This document shows, one piece after another, positions 33,428 through 43,397 of a DNA stretch of 64,000 nt. How positions within the stretch are numbered: the first letter of the stretch is position 1; each line of letters opens with the position of its first letter. The notes beneath the pieces were generated by a model. The model saw only the letters and a list, made by a program, of their open reading frames with translations, searched no databases and was not told the DNA's origin. The position numbers were made by a program, and so were the translations under genes. Source of the DNA: RGIG1681 sp045657465 (lineage in GTDB: Bacteria > Bacillota > Clostridia > Christensenellales > UBA1242); contig JAZOTD010000013.1 in the NCBI GenBank assembly GCA_045657465.1, forward strand, positions 27,864 to 91,863. Reading direction: 5' to 3'.

Positions 33428-36427
33428 TTGGAAACTAAAAACAATGTAAATTCGATTAAACAAAAGATTGTTAGCGGTGTCTTTTTGACCATTGTTGTGC
33501 TTGCATTTATTTTTGCATGCCTTAAAAACATTTTGCCAATTGGCAGATGGATTGTTGGCACTTTTGGTGCGCTCACTTATCCTATGCTCATTGTTTTGTT
33601 TTTGATTAGTCTTGCAGGATTTTTGGGATTTTCATACACAAGAAGCATGAAGGCAACAACATATTTTGCGCTTTCACTTCTCAGTGTGTTGTTGTTTATT
33701 CAAGCGATTTCAACATTTGGTAAACTTAATGCTGTTGTAAACGGAAAGACACTGGCAGATTATCTTGCATATTCATATCAAAAAACAACACTTATTGGCA
33801 GTGCTGGTTCAATATTGTGTGGTTTGATTTCATTGTGTTTGGGTGCTATGGGTGTTGTTATTGTTTCAGTGATAATGGCAACCATATGCATTGGTCTTTT
33901 TATAGATTATCAACTATATGGAAAATATGAAAAGCCACATGTTAAAAAATTGAAAACCAAAGCGGTTCGTGAAAAAGTTGAAAAGAGCGACAGAAAAAAG
34001 ACAGCTACTGGCGAACCTGTTTATTCGTTTAATGAAAACGAACAAGAAGTTGTGGGTGAGATTTTTGCGGGTGAAGAATATACTTCAAATCAAACACAAT
34101 ATGCCGCTGCGCCTGAATACACAAATGATGATATTGTGGGCGAAATAACCAATGAAGAAATTTCAATGGGATATCAAACGACAGATAGTTATTCAAGTGA
34201 TAATCTGTATGGAACCGGCTCTGGAACTTATCAAGAAGAAAACAATGATTCTGGTGAATCTGGTTTTGCAGGGTTGTTTTCATCTTCATATCCAACAACT
34301 TATGATAGTGAAAAAGATGCCAGCAGACGTGACTTTATAAATCAAACATTTGGTGGTTTTGAATCATCACAAAATGAAACCACAACAAATAATATTGTGG
34401 ATGATGAATTAATTTCTCAAGAACCTAAATTTGAACCATTTGCTGAAATAAAAACAGAACCAGATGAAAGTGAAAGCAGTTTGTCTTCATTTGGCTTTGG
34501 CTCAGGACTTTTTGGTGACAATGAAGAAGATGATGCACTTTCACAAATTTTAAAATCAAACGTTGATGACTCATTAAAAGATGATGATTTGTCATTCGGC
34601 TCAAATCTGGGAATGAGTATTGAAGAGCCAGCTATTCAAAACACAGGTTTTGAAATGCCAAAACAAACTTCAACATTTAATCAGCCAGAACCACAACCAA
34701 CTTTTAGACCAGAACCACAGCCTTTAAACAATGGGTTTAATGATAGTTCATTTGAAAAGAGAAATGCAGGGTTCAACTTTATTCCACCAGCTGCAAAAGA
34801 ATATGAAAAACCAGAACTCAAGATTTCAAGCACTCATCCAATGATGAATGAACAACCAAAAGAAAAAGTGGTGATTCCACCAAAACCAATTGCGAGAAAT
34901 CCTTATGGTGTGAATATGGCTATGCCTGGGGTTAAATATAATCCACCACCATTAAGTTTGTTAAGTCAACCAAAACCTGACACAGGTGATTACACAGCAG
35001 AACAAAATAAGAAGTCGGCAATCTTAGAACAAGTTCTTGAAGCGTTTAATGTGCCTGTTAAGGTTGCAAATATTGTGCGTGGTCCAAAGATTACTAGATA
35101 TGAACTTTCAGTTCCTTATGGTGTATCTGTTGACAAAATTCCACGTCATGAAAATGATATTGCCAGAGCACTTTGTGCAAAGACAGTAACTATCAAAGCT
35201 CCAATTCCGGGTAGTCCTTATGTTGGTATTGAACTTGAAAATGACACATTTACAAGTGTGTGCTTAAGAGAACTGTTAGAATCTAAAGCGTTCCAAAATT
35301 GCAAAGACCCACTTCCGGTTGTTATTGGAAAAGACATTTCTGGAGAAATTGTTGTTAAAAGCTTGGCAAAAATGGTGCATTTGCTTGTGGCTGGTTCGAC
35401 TGGTTCAGGTAAATCTGTGTTTGTTCACAATATGATTTTGAGCTTAATTTTCAAGTATAGCCCTGATGATTTAAGATTTATGCTTATTGACCCTAAAAAG
35501 GTTGAATTTAACATATATAATGGGCTTCCACACCTTCTAACTCCTGAAGTTGTGCTTGGTGCAGACAAAGCACTCAATGCACTTAAATGGTGTGTTAAAG
35601 AAATGGACAGACGTTATGATCTTATGAGCAAAGCGGGTTATAACAATATTGAACCTTACAACAAGAGTGATGTTGTTAAGTCTGGTCAATTTGAAAAAAT
35701 GCCATATATTGTCATCGTAATTGATGAATTTGCTGAAGTTATGGTTGCAAACAAGAAAGAAGCTGAAGTTTGTGTGCAAAGAATCACACAACTTGCTCGT
35801 GCCTGCGGCATGCACCTTATTATTGCAACACAAAGACCTTCAGTTGACGTTATTACTGGTGTTATCAAAAACAATATTCCTTCAAGAGTTGCGCTTAGCT
35901 TGCAATCAGGCATTGACTCAAAAACCATCTTAAACACTGTTGGCGCTGAAAAATTGCTTGGTCAAGGTGATATGATTTTTGCACCTACTGGCACATCTGC
36001 ATGGCCAAGACTTCAAGGTGCTTATGCAACTGACGAAGAAATTCGTGCGATTATTGATTATGATATTAAATATAACACAGCGTCATTTGATGAAGCTGTT
36101 ATGACTGCAATGGATGCAGAACAAACACCACCTGACAGCGTTGGTGGAAGTGGCGGTTCTGTGTTTGTTGATTCGGCTCCAAACAAAGAAACAATGGACC
36201 CTTACTTTAAGATTGCTGTTAAACACGTTATGATGAACGGTGGGGCTTCAGTTTCATACTTGCAACGTCGTCTTTCAATCGGCTATTCAAGAGCTGCAAG
36301 AATTGTCGACGTTATGGAAGACAAAGGTTTTATTGCTCCAGCTACTGGTGCAAAACTTAGAAAGGTGTTAATCACTCCAGAACAATTTAGAGAAGAGTTT
36401 GGAGAAGATTATGACAGCTTAGATTAA
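33428..36427 (+). CDS. FtsK/SpoIIIE DNA translocase
   Basis: A 999-residue membrane-anchored DNA pump that clears chromosomes from the septum and, in spore formers, fills the forespore. It has four or more N-terminal helices (up to about residue 165), a long disordered linker rich in Gln, Glu, Pro and Ser (200-510), then the motor with Walker A GSTGSGKS (656-663) and Walker B IVIDEFAE (D766, E767), and a C-terminal winged-helix gamma domain. It starts with TTG behind AGGAG (33418-33423). It is followed by a degenerate copy of its motor. Confidence 0.95.
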   Translation: METKNNVNSIKQKIVSGVFLTIVVLAFIFACLKNILPIGRWIVGTFGALTYPMLIVLFLISLAGFLGFSYTRSMKATTYFALSLLSVLLFIQAISTFGKLNAVVNGKTLADYLAYSYQKTTLIGSAGSILCGLISLCLGAMGVVIVSVIMATICIGLFIDYQLYGKYEKPHVKKLKTKAVREKVEKSDRKKTATGEPVYSFNENEQEVVGEIFAGEEYTSNQTQYAAAPEYTNDDIVGEITNEEISMGYQTTDSYSSDNLYGTGSGTYQEENNDSGESGFAGLFSSSYPTTYDSEKDASRRDFINQTFGGFESSQNETTTNNIVDDELISQEPKFEPFAEIKTEPDESESSLSSFGFGSGLFGDNEEDDALSQILKSNVDDSLKDDDLSFGSNLGMSIEEPAIQNTGFEMPKQTSTFNQPEPQPTFRPEPQPLNNGFNDSSFEKRNAGFNFIPPAAKEYEKPELKISSTHPMMNEQPKEKVVIPPKPIARNPYGVNMAMPGVKYNPPPLSLLSQPKPDTGDYTAEQNKKSAILEQVLEAFNVPVKVANIVRGPKITRYELSVPYGVSVDKIPRHENDIARALCAKTVTIKAPIPGSPYVGIELENDTFTSVCLRELLESKAFQNCKDPLPVVIGKDISGEIVVKSLAKMVHLLVAGSTGSGKSVFVHNMILSLIFKYSPDDLRFMLIDPKKVEFNIYNGLPHLLTPEVVLGADKALNALKWCVKEMDRRYDLMSKAGYNNIEPYNKSDVVKSGQFEKMPYIVIVIDEFAEVMVANKKEAEVCVQRITQLARACGMHLIIATQRPSVDVITGVIKNNIPSRVALSLQSGIDSKTILNTVGAEKLLGQGDMIFAPTGTSAWPRLQGAYATDEEIRAIIDYDIKYNTASFDEAVMTAMDAEQTPPDSVGGSGGSVFVDSAPNKETMDPYFKIAVKHVMMNGGASVSYLQRRLSIGYSRAARIVDVMEDKGFIAPATGAKLRKVLITPEQFREEFGEDYDSLD

Positions 36428-36444
36428 TTTATAGGAGAAAGATT

Positions 36445-38370
36445 TTGGATAAGAATGTAGGAAATGTTGACCTTGAAGAACTTAAAAGGGCAAGAGAAGA
36501 ACTTATGCAAGAAAAAATGTCAGAAAGTGCGGAAGCTGACATGATTTCTGTTGAACAAAATGTGGCAGAAGAACAAACTGCCACAGCTGATGTTCAAGAC
36601 ATTGAAAATAATCCTAATGTATCTCGAGTTTTTGAAAGACCAGAGCCACAACAACCAACAAACGAAGATGAACTCGGAATTGATATTGAAGCGCTTGTAA
36701 ATGAGGTTTATGGACAACCGCTTTCAAGTGAAGATTTGTTTGAAGATCAACCTGAAACAAATCAGGCTGTTGTAGAAGAACAACCTGTGGCCGTTAGTGA
36801 AAAACCAGTTGAAGTTGAATCTCAGCCAGTTGCCTTGCCACAACAGGCAAGTGAAGCTCGTGATTTTTCGGTTTATGATAGTTTTGCGGCGTTTGAAGTT
36901 GCTGGTGCTTCGCCAGTTGCTTCTGCTCCAGTTCAAGAAGAACCAACAACACCATCAGTTCAAAGTGAGCCAGTTCAAGAAGAAAAAACTGAGGTTTTAG
37001 ACTCTGACCTAAATCTTGATGAAATGATTAATCAAATCAACCAAGAGATTGAAGAGAAAGAAGCGAAGGCAGAAGAATCGGTTCAAGAAGAATTAGTAGA
37101 AGAAAAACCTGCTGAAAACGAGCTATTTGATTCACTTAGTGCATTTGAAGTGGGTGGTTTTAGTGAACCAACAACATCTATTCAAGAAATTGTAAACGAA
37201 GATAAAGTTGATGAAGATCCGTTTGCAGGTCTTGGTTCATTTGAATTTGATGCAAAACCAGAAGAACCAGCAGCTCAAGAAATGCAAGAAGATGCAGAAG
37301 TTGTCAGTGAAGAATTTGATGTTCAAGAACCAGTTGAAACTGTTGAAAATTCAGTTCAAGAAGACGATTTTTCTGCTCAACTTGTGGGCAGTTTGAGTGA
37401 CCTTGAACAAATGCTTAAGGCAGATGCTGAAAAGTCTGCACAGCTAGATGCAGAAATTAAAAAAGCAGAACAAGAAGCATCGGCTATTGAATCTGCAGAT
37501 GGTGAAGAAACAGAAGATGTCCAAGAAGATGATCAAGCTGATGACTTAACTAGCAACATTGAACCATACAAATATGTTGATGTTATTGATTTAGAAGAGT
37601 TTAAAAACAGTGACAAGCTCACATATGTTATGGGTAAAGATGCAGACGGAAATATGCATTATGGAAACTTGAGAGATAACTACAACTTGGTTGTTTTTGG
37701 AAAAGAAAATGAACACACAAACAACTTTGTTCATTCAATCTTGCTTAGCTTGATTTTGAAGAATTCTGTTAATGAAGTTAACTTTGTTATGTGTGATTCA
37801 AAAGCAAACAGCAAGTTTGAGGTGTATAACAAGAGTTCATATATGTATTTCAATCGTATTGCAAAGACAAACAAAGAAATATTAGACATCTTGATTGAGC
37901 TTAACAAAGAGCTTGAAGAAAGATATAAACTATTGTCTGATATTGGCGTTAAATCTATTGAACAATACAACATTATTGCTAAAAATGACAATTTGAAACC
38001 ATTGCCATATATTGTGACAGTCTTCAACAATTATTCAAAAGCAATACAGCTTACTGAATCTGATAAAATCAACACCTGCCTTTATCAAATTTTGAAATTT
38101 GGTCGAATTGCTGGTATGTATTTGATTTTGGTTGCAAACAACACAATAATGTCAAATGAAATTAATTATAACTTGCCAACAAGAATCGCATTCAAGCTTG
38201 ATGAGGCATCAAAATCGCTCACAACTCTTGGTGAAGAGGGGGCTGAAAATCTTTCAAGTGATGGCGATTTCTTATGTTCAACTGTTGGCGCAGAAAAATT
38301 GTCACATTTAAAAGTTGCAACTTTAACCAGCAATGAGATTGAGTTGTTGATTGAAAATATTGAAGAGTAG
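36445..38370 (+). CDS. FtsK/SpoIIIE motor homologue without Walker motifs
   Basis: A 641-residue protein with no membrane helix. Residues 1 to about 375 are a disordered acidic region rich in Glu, Val, Gln and Pro. Residues about 380-640 align along the beta-alpha motor of the FtsK protein upstream: VMGKDADG matches VIGKDISG, and the end TVGAEKLSH matches TVGAEKLLG. The P-loop GSTGSGKS is replaced by GKENEHTN (from 419), and Walker B VIVIDEFAE by VTVFNNYSK (N528, N529). ATP binding and hydrolysis are therefore unlikely. It starts with TTG behind AGGAGAAA, 17 bases after ftsK. It may assist or cap the active motor. Confidence 0.85.
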   Translation: MDKNVGNVDLEELKRAREELMQEKMSESAEADMISVEQNVAEEQTATADVQDIENNPNVSRVFERPEPQQPTNEDELGIDIEALVNEVYGQPLSSEDLFEDQPETNQAVVEEQPVAVSEKPVEVESQPVALPQQASEARDFSVYDSFAAFEVAGASPVASAPVQEEPTTPSVQSEPVQEEKTEVLDSDLNLDEMINQINQEIEEKEAKAEESVQEELVEEKPAENELFDSLSAFEVGGFSEPTTSIQEIVNEDKVDEDPFAGLGSFEFDAKPEEPAAQEMQEDAEVVSEEFDVQEPVETVENSVQEDDFSAQLVGSLSDLEQMLKADAEKSAQLDAEIKKAEQEASAIESADGEETEDVQEDDQADDLTSNIEPYKYVDVIDLEEFKNSDKLTYVMGKDADGNMHYGNLRDNYNLVVFGKENEHTNNFVHSILLSLILKNSVNEVNFVMCDSKANSKFEVYNKSSYMYFNRIAKTNKEILDILIELNKELEERYKLLSDIGVKSIEQYNIIAKNDNLKPLPYIVTVFNNYSKAIQLTESDKINTCLYQILKFGRIAGMYLILVANNTIMSNEINYNLPTRIAFKLDEASKSLTTLGEEGAENLSSDGDFLCSTVGAEKLSHLKVATLTSNEIELLIENIEE

Positions 38371-38378
38371 GAGAAACT

Positions 38379-39806
38379 ATGAGTGAAACACAAAAAGAAA
38401 AACAAGAAATAGAGACCACTAGTGTTAGTGTTTTGACAAAAAAAGTTCAAAAGAGACACACAAACACTTTGATTGTTGGAATCATTTCTCTTGGTTGTGA
38501 CAAAAACCGTGTTGACTCTGAAGTTATGCTCACATATTTGAAAAATGCTGGGTATAAATTTACTTCAGATCCGTCAATGGCAGATATCTTGATTGTTAAC
38601 ACATGTGGATTTATCGAAAACGCTCGAAGTGAATCAATGGATGCAATTGAAGAGTTGAGCGAATATAGAAAAAATCCAAAAGCAAGATGTCAAAGACTTA
38701 TTGTTACAGGTTGCTTGCCACAAAAATGGTCAAATCAAATGCGTGAAGAATTTCCTGAAGTTGACATTGTTTTGGGTGTTGACCAATATCCAAACATTGT
38801 TCAAATTATTGAAACATCACTAAAAACAAACAAAAAGATTGTGAAAATTGGCAATTCAAACACCATTCCATTTGTTAAAGATAGAGTGGTGACAACTCCA
38901 ATGCATTATGCATATTTGAAGATTGCTGATGGTTGTGACAATTATTGCACATTCTGCACTATTCCTTATATTCGCGGAAGATTTAGATCTAGAAATTTAG
39001 AAGATATCTATGAAGAAGCTGAAAGTCTTGTTAAAAACGGGGCAACTGAACTTATTTTGGTTGCACAAGATATTTCAAGATATGGCATGGATAAGTCTGG
39101 CAAGCCAGAACTTGTAAAATTAATTCAAAAGCTTTCAACCATAAAAAAGCTTAAATGGATTAGACTTTTATATTGCTATCCAGAAATGATTACTGATGAA
39201 CTGCTAGAAGAAATGGTGAAAAATCCAAAGCTTTGCAAATATCTTGATATTCCGCTTCAGCATGTTGCTGATCCTATTTTAAAAAGAATGAACAGAAGAA
39301 CAACTCATGCTGATATTGTTAAATTAATTGAAAAGATTCAAAAACTTCCAGTTTATGTTGCGATTAGAACAACATTTATGGCGGGATTCCCAGGTGAAAC
39401 TGAAGAAGATTTTGAAACTTTATGCAAATTTTTGCAAGAGCACAAACTTATGCATGTTGGATTCTTTGCTTATTCAAGAGAAGAAGGAACTGTTGCGGCA
39501 GGGCTTTCAGATCAGATTGATGAGAGCATAAAGAAAAAACGTGTGCTTAAACTTATGAAAATTCAATCAAAAATTGCAAAAGAAATCAACACTAGATTCA
39601 TTGGCAAAACTTTAGACGTTTGCTATGAAGGTATTGATTATGACAGACAACTTTTCTTTGGAAGGTGTGTCTATCAAACACCAGAAGCGGATACGCTCGT
39701 GTTCTTTAAATCTAAAAAGCCTGTTGAAATTGGCGGGTTTTATAAGGTTAAAATTAAAAAAGTTAAGGGCTATGACCTAGAAGGAGAAGTTGTTTATGAA
39801 GGTTAA
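38379..39806 (+). CDS. rimO: Ribosomal protein S12 methylthiotransferase
   Basis: A 475-residue radical-SAM enzyme that methylthiolates an Asp of S12. The N-terminal domain supplies three cluster cysteines (LGCDKNRVDSE, NTCGF, VTGCLPQ); the radical-SAM site is DGCDNYCTFC; a TRAM domain ends the protein. The first 30 residues are an extra charged, Thr/Lys-rich leader. It starts 8 bases after the FtsK-like gene and overlaps pgsA. Confidence 0.95.
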   Translation: MSETQKEKQEIETTSVSVLTKKVQKRHTNTLIVGIISLGCDKNRVDSEVMLTYLKNAGYKFTSDPSMADILIVNTCGFIENARSESMDAIEELSEYRKNPKARCQRLIVTGCLPQKWSNQMREEFPEVDIVLGVDQYPNIVQIIETSLKTNKKIVKIGNSNTIPFVKDRVVTTPMHYAYLKIADGCDNYCTFCTIPYIRGRFRSRNLEDIYEEAESLVKNGATELILVAQDISRYGMDKSGKPELVKLIQKLSTIKKLKWIRLLYCYPEMITDELLEEMVKNPKLCKYLDIPLQHVADPILKRMNRRTTHADIVKLIEKIQKLPVYVAIRTTFMAGFPGETEEDFETLCKFLQEHKLMHVGFFAYSREEGTVAAGLSDQIDESIKKKRVLKLMKIQSKIAKEINTRFIGKTLDVCYEGIDYDRQLFFGRCVYQTPEADTLVFFKSKKPVEIGGFYKVKIKKVKGYDLEGEVVYEG

Positions 39807-40479
39807 AATGAATGTTCCAAATATTCTTACAATGATAAGAATTTTCTGCACACCACTTATGGTTGTGATGTTTATGTTGCCGATTCCTAATGCGATTGGC
39901 ATCTATGTTGCACTTGGTATTTATGTGTTTGGGTGTTTTACTGATTTGCTTGATGGTAAGATTGCTAGAAAATATAATTTAATCACTGATTTTGGCAAGT
40001 TTATGGACCAAATCGCTGACAAGTTTATTACAACAACAGCAATGATTTTGGTGCTTTTTGAAGGTGTTACATATGGCTGGCTTGCAGTTGTTATGCTCTT
40101 AGTTGTTGTTTTAAGAGATATTTTAATTAGTGGAATTAGAATGATTGCAGCAAACAAAAGGATTGTTATTGCAGCAGACATTTATGGCAAAATCAAATCA
40201 TTCTTCTTAGATATTGGAAATATGGTTTTGATGCTTGCTCTTGGTCTTTCAGGTTCTCTTGGAAGAACAAATTTTGTTGAAATTGTACGTTATACAGGTC
40301 TTGCAATTTTAATTGTTGGTGTGGTATTATCAATAGTGTCATGCGTTAACTATTCAGTGAAAGGCGTTAAGGCGCTTTCAGCTCAAGCAGAAGAAGCAGA
40401 AAAAGCTGAAGTAAAAAAAGAAGAAAAACCAGCTGACACAAAAACAAAAAAGACTAAAACCGCAAAAACTAGCAAATAA
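39796..40479 (+). CDS. pgsA: CDP-diacylglycerol-glycerol-3-phosphate phosphatidyltransferase, with basic tail
   Basis: About 227 residues; makes phosphatidylglycerol phosphate at the membrane. The CDP-alcohol transferase signature D-x2-DG-x2-AR-x8-G-x3-D-x3-D is complete (DLLDGKIARK ... GKFMDQIADK). About five helices are followed by a tail of about 30 residues rich in Lys, Ala, Glu and Thr (ending KTKTAKTSK), like the YajC and SecF tails. AAGGAG at 39781-39786 points to ATG 39796, inside the end of rimO; ATG 39808 is an alternative. Confidence 0.93.
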   Translation: MKVKMNVPNILTMIRIFCTPLMVVMFMLPIPNAIGIYVALGIYVFGCFTDLLDGKIARKYNLITDFGKFMDQIADKFITTTAMILVLFEGVTYGWLAVVMLLVVVLRDILISGIRMIAANKRIVIAADIYGKIKSFFLDIGNMVLMLALGLSGSLGRTNFVEIVRYTGLAILIVGVVLSIVSCVNYSVKGVKALSAQAEEAEKAEVKKEEKPADTKTKKTKTAKTSK

Positions 40480-40498
40480 TTAAAGCGAGGAATGAATT

Positions 40499-41503
40499 AT
40501 GACAGATAAAGAAAAGAATCTCGAACAAGCAATTGCCCAAATTGAAAAATCTTTTGGCAAGGGCAGCATTATGCGTCTTGGAGATTTTGAAGCACAAAAT
40601 ATTGAAGTTATCCCAACAGGTTGTTTGCCACTTGACGTTGCACTTGGTGTTGGTGGTATTCCTAGAGGAAGAATTGTTGAAATTTATGGACCTGAATCAT
40701 CAGGTAAAACAACAGTATCTCTTCACATCGTGGCAGAAGCACAAAAAATGGGCGGAACAGCTGCATTTATTGATGCAGAACATGCACTTGACCCTAACTA
40801 TGCAGCAAGACTTGGTGTTGATATCAAAAATTTGTATGTTTCACAACCAGACAATGGTGAACAAGGTCTTGAAATTGCTGAAAGTTTGGTGCGTTCTGGT
40901 TCAATTGACATCATTGTTATTGACTCAGTTGCAGCGCTTACTCCAAAGGCTGAAATTGACGGCGAAATGGGTGATTCACATGTTGGTCATCAAGCAAGAC
41001 TTATGAGCCAAGCCCTTAGAAAACTTGCAGGTATCACAATCAAAACAAAAACTTGCGTGGTGTTTATCAACCAGCTACGTGAAAAAGTGGGGGTTATGTT
41101 TGGAAACCCTGAAACAACTCCTGGTGGAAAAGCTCTTAAATTCTATTCAAGTGTTCGTCTTGATGTTAGAAAGAGTGAAGTGATTAAAGACGGTGACCAA
41201 GCTGTTGGCGCAAGAACCAAAGTTAAGGTTGTTAAAAACAAAGTGGCACCTCCATTTAAAACAGCAGAATTTGAAATTGTGTTTGGCATGGGCATTTCTC
41301 AAGAAGCTTGCACACTTGATATGGCTGTTGAAATGGATATCATTCAAAAGAGTGGTGCATGGTTTAGCTATAACGGTGAAAAGATTGGTCAAGGCAGAGA
41401 AAATGCTAAAAAATATTTGATGGAAAATCCTGAATTCTATGACGAAATCGTTAAAAAGGTTCGTGAATCACTTCTTCCAAAAACAGAAGAAACTGAAGCT
41501 TAA
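40499..41503 (+). CDS. recA: Recombinase RecA
   Basis: A 334-residue recombinase. Walker A GPESSGKTT, Walker B IIVIDSVAAL, the loop with GDSHVGHQARLMSQALRKL and FINQLREKVGVMFGNPETT are all present. The C-terminus is short and acidic (LPKTEETEA). The usual neighbours pgsA (before) and rny (after) are kept; cinA, often between pgsA and recA, is absent. A strong terminator follows. Confidence 0.98.
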   Translation: MTDKEKNLEQAIAQIEKSFGKGSIMRLGDFEAQNIEVIPTGCLPLDVALGVGGIPRGRIVEIYGPESSGKTTVSLHIVAEAQKMGGTAAFIDAEHALDPNYAARLGVDIKNLYVSQPDNGEQGLEIAESLVRSGSIDIIVIDSVAALTPKAEIDGEMGDSHVGHQARLMSQALRKLAGITIKTKTCVVFINQLREKVGVMFGNPETTPGGKALKFYSSVRLDVRKSEVIKDGDQAVGARTKVKVVKNKVAPPFKTAEFEIVFGMGISQEACTLDMAVEMDIIQKSGAWFSYNGEKIGQGRENAKKYLMENPEFYDEIVKKVRESLLPKTEETEA

Positions 41504-41512
41504 TTATTTTAT

Positions 41513-41542
41513 AAAGAACAGCAAATTTGTTGTTCTTTTTTT
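41513..41542 (+). terminator. Terminator after recA
   Basis: AAAGAACA (41513-41520) pairs with TGTTCTTT (41531-41538) around a small inner stem. Confidence 0.85.
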
Positions 41543-41585
41543 ATGTAAAAATTTTCTAAAATGACTTATGCATTTTGTATTATGC

Positions 41586-41615
41586 TTGACTTTTAAATTT
41601 TTGGTGTGTTATCAT
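41586..41615 (+). promoter_or_regulatory. rny promoter
   Basis: TTGACT (41586-41591), 18 bases, TATCAT (41610-41615). The leader after it holds a weak hairpin (about 41635-41658) of unknown use. Confidence 0.6.
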
Positions 41616-41693
41616 TTGTGTATGGTAAATTACTAAAAACTGAGATTATGCGGTTTTTATATTTATACATAAACAAATTAGGGGGAACAATTT

Positions 41694-43250
41694 ATGGTAG
41701 GAATTATCATAAGTGCAGTTGTTTCCTTGGCGATAGGTGGTGTCGCATCTTATTTTATTTCTAGTAAGATGCTTGAAAAGAAGTTAGGCAACGCAAAAAA
41801 TGTTGCTGAAAAAACTATCAAAGATGCTGAAGAAAAAGCATCTTCAATTAAGAAAGAAGCCGTTTTAGAGGCCAAGGAAGAAGCACTTAAACTAAAAACT
41901 GATTCTGAAAATGAATGCAGAGAAAGAAGAGCTGAAGTTCAAAAAATGGAAAATCGTATTTTGGAAAAAGAAGAAGCTCTTGACAGAAAAAATGATGTTT
42001 TAGATAAAAAATTGCAATCTATTGACGATGCAAAAGCAGAACTTGAAACAAAAAAACAAGAACTCGAAAAATCAAAAGAAGACATCTTAAAAGAAAGAGA
42101 AAACATTGCAAAAGAACTTGAAAAAGTTGCAGGACTTTCTCGTGAAGAAGCAAAAAAACAAGTTGTTGATTCAATTATTGATGACGCAAGAAAAGACGCT
42201 GGAAACATTGTTCGTGATATTGAAAACGAAGCAAGAGAAGAAGGCGAAAAGAAGGCAAGAGATATTATCACTCTCGCAATTCAAAAATGTGCAACTGACC
42301 AAACAGCAGATGTTACTGTGACAACAGTGACACTTCCTTCAGATGAAATGAAGGGAAGAATCATTGGTCGTGAAGGCAGAAACATTCGTGCAATCGAAAA
42401 TGCTACTGGTGTTGACTTAATCGTTGATGACACTCCAGACGCGGTTATTTTGTCGTCTTTTGACCCTATTAGACGTGAAGTTGCAAGACTTACACTTGAA
42501 AAACTCATCACTGATGGAAGAATTCATCCAGCACGTGTTGAAGATATTGTTGAAAAAGTTAAAAAAGACATTGAAAAAACAATCAAAGAAGCAGGTGAAA
42601 ATGCAAGTTTTGATGCTGGTGTGTTCAATTTGCATCCAGAACTTATCAAGATTTTGGGTAGACTTAAATATAGAACTAGCTATGGTCAAAACGTGCTTAA
42701 ACACAGCTTAGAAACAAGCTATATTGCAGGGCTTCTTGCAGGCGAGCTTGGTGCAAATGTTGCAGTTGCAAAACGTGGCGGACTTTTGCATGATATTGGA
42801 AAAGCTCTTGACTTTGAAATGGAAGGAACTCACGTTTCAATCGGCGTTGATGTTGCTAAAAAATTCAAAGAAAGCCCAGAAGTTATTCACTGTATCGAAG
42901 CACACCATGGTGGTGTTGAATATAAGTCAATTGAAGCAATGCTTGTTCAAGTTGCTGACGCTATTTCTTCAGCTAGACCAGGCGCAAGACGTGAATCTCT
43001 TGATGCATATGTTAAGAGACTTGAAAAACTTGAAGAAATTGCAAACAGCTTCAAGGGTGTTGATGCGTCATTTGCTATTCAAGCAGGTCGTGAAATTAGA
43101 ATTGCAGTTAAACCAGAAGAAGTTGATGATGCATCAATGGTTATTTTGGCAAAAGAAATTGCAAGAAAAATTGAAGCAGAACTTGAATATCCAGGACAAA
43201 TCAAAGTTAACATCATTCGTGAAACAAGAGCAACAGATGTTGCATCTTAA
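41694..43250 (+). CDS. rny: Ribonuclease Y
   Basis: A 518-residue membrane-anchored endoribonuclease that starts mRNA decay in Bacillota. An N-terminal helix (residues 1-24), a long coiled coil rich in Glu and Lys (30-200), a KH domain (GRIIGREGRNIRAIE) and an HD domain with LLHDIGKALDFEMEG and IEAHHGGVE follow in order. GGGGGAA lies before the ATG. A terminator follows the stop. Confidence 0.96.
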   Translation: MVGIIISAVVSLAIGGVASYFISSKMLEKKLGNAKNVAEKTIKDAEEKASSIKKEAVLEAKEEALKLKTDSENECRERRAEVQKMENRILEKEEALDRKNDVLDKKLQSIDDAKAELETKKQELEKSKEDILKERENIAKELEKVAGLSREEAKKQVVDSIIDDARKDAGNIVRDIENEAREEGEKKARDIITLAIQKCATDQTADVTVTTVTLPSDEMKGRIIGREGRNIRAIENATGVDLIVDDTPDAVILSSFDPIRREVARLTLEKLITDGRIHPARVEDIVEKVKKDIEKTIKEAGENASFDAGVFNLHPELIKILGRLKYRTSYGQNVLKHSLETSYIAGLLAGELGANVAVAKRGGLLHDIGKALDFEMEGTHVSIGVDVAKKFKESPEVIHCIEAHHGGVEYKSIEAMLVQVADAISSARPGARRESLDAYVKRLEKLEEIANSFKGVDASFAIQAGREIRIAVKPEEVDDASMVILAKEIARKIEAELEYPGQIKVNIIRETRATDVAS

Positions 43251-43256
43251 TAAAAC

Positions 43257-43287
43257 AAAAAAGACCGAAAATTTCGGTCTTTTTTTA
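43257..43287 (+). terminator. Terminator after rny
   Basis: AAAGACCGAAA pairs with TTTCGGTCTTT (43260-43283), then T's. Confidence 0.88.
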
Positions 43288-43397
43288 TATCCATTTTATT
43301 TTTTTAATTGGATATAATTATAAAAATTTTGTTGAAATATTGAGCCAAAATTTGAAAAATTTGTATATTTTTGCCTAGATGTGAAATATATTATAAT

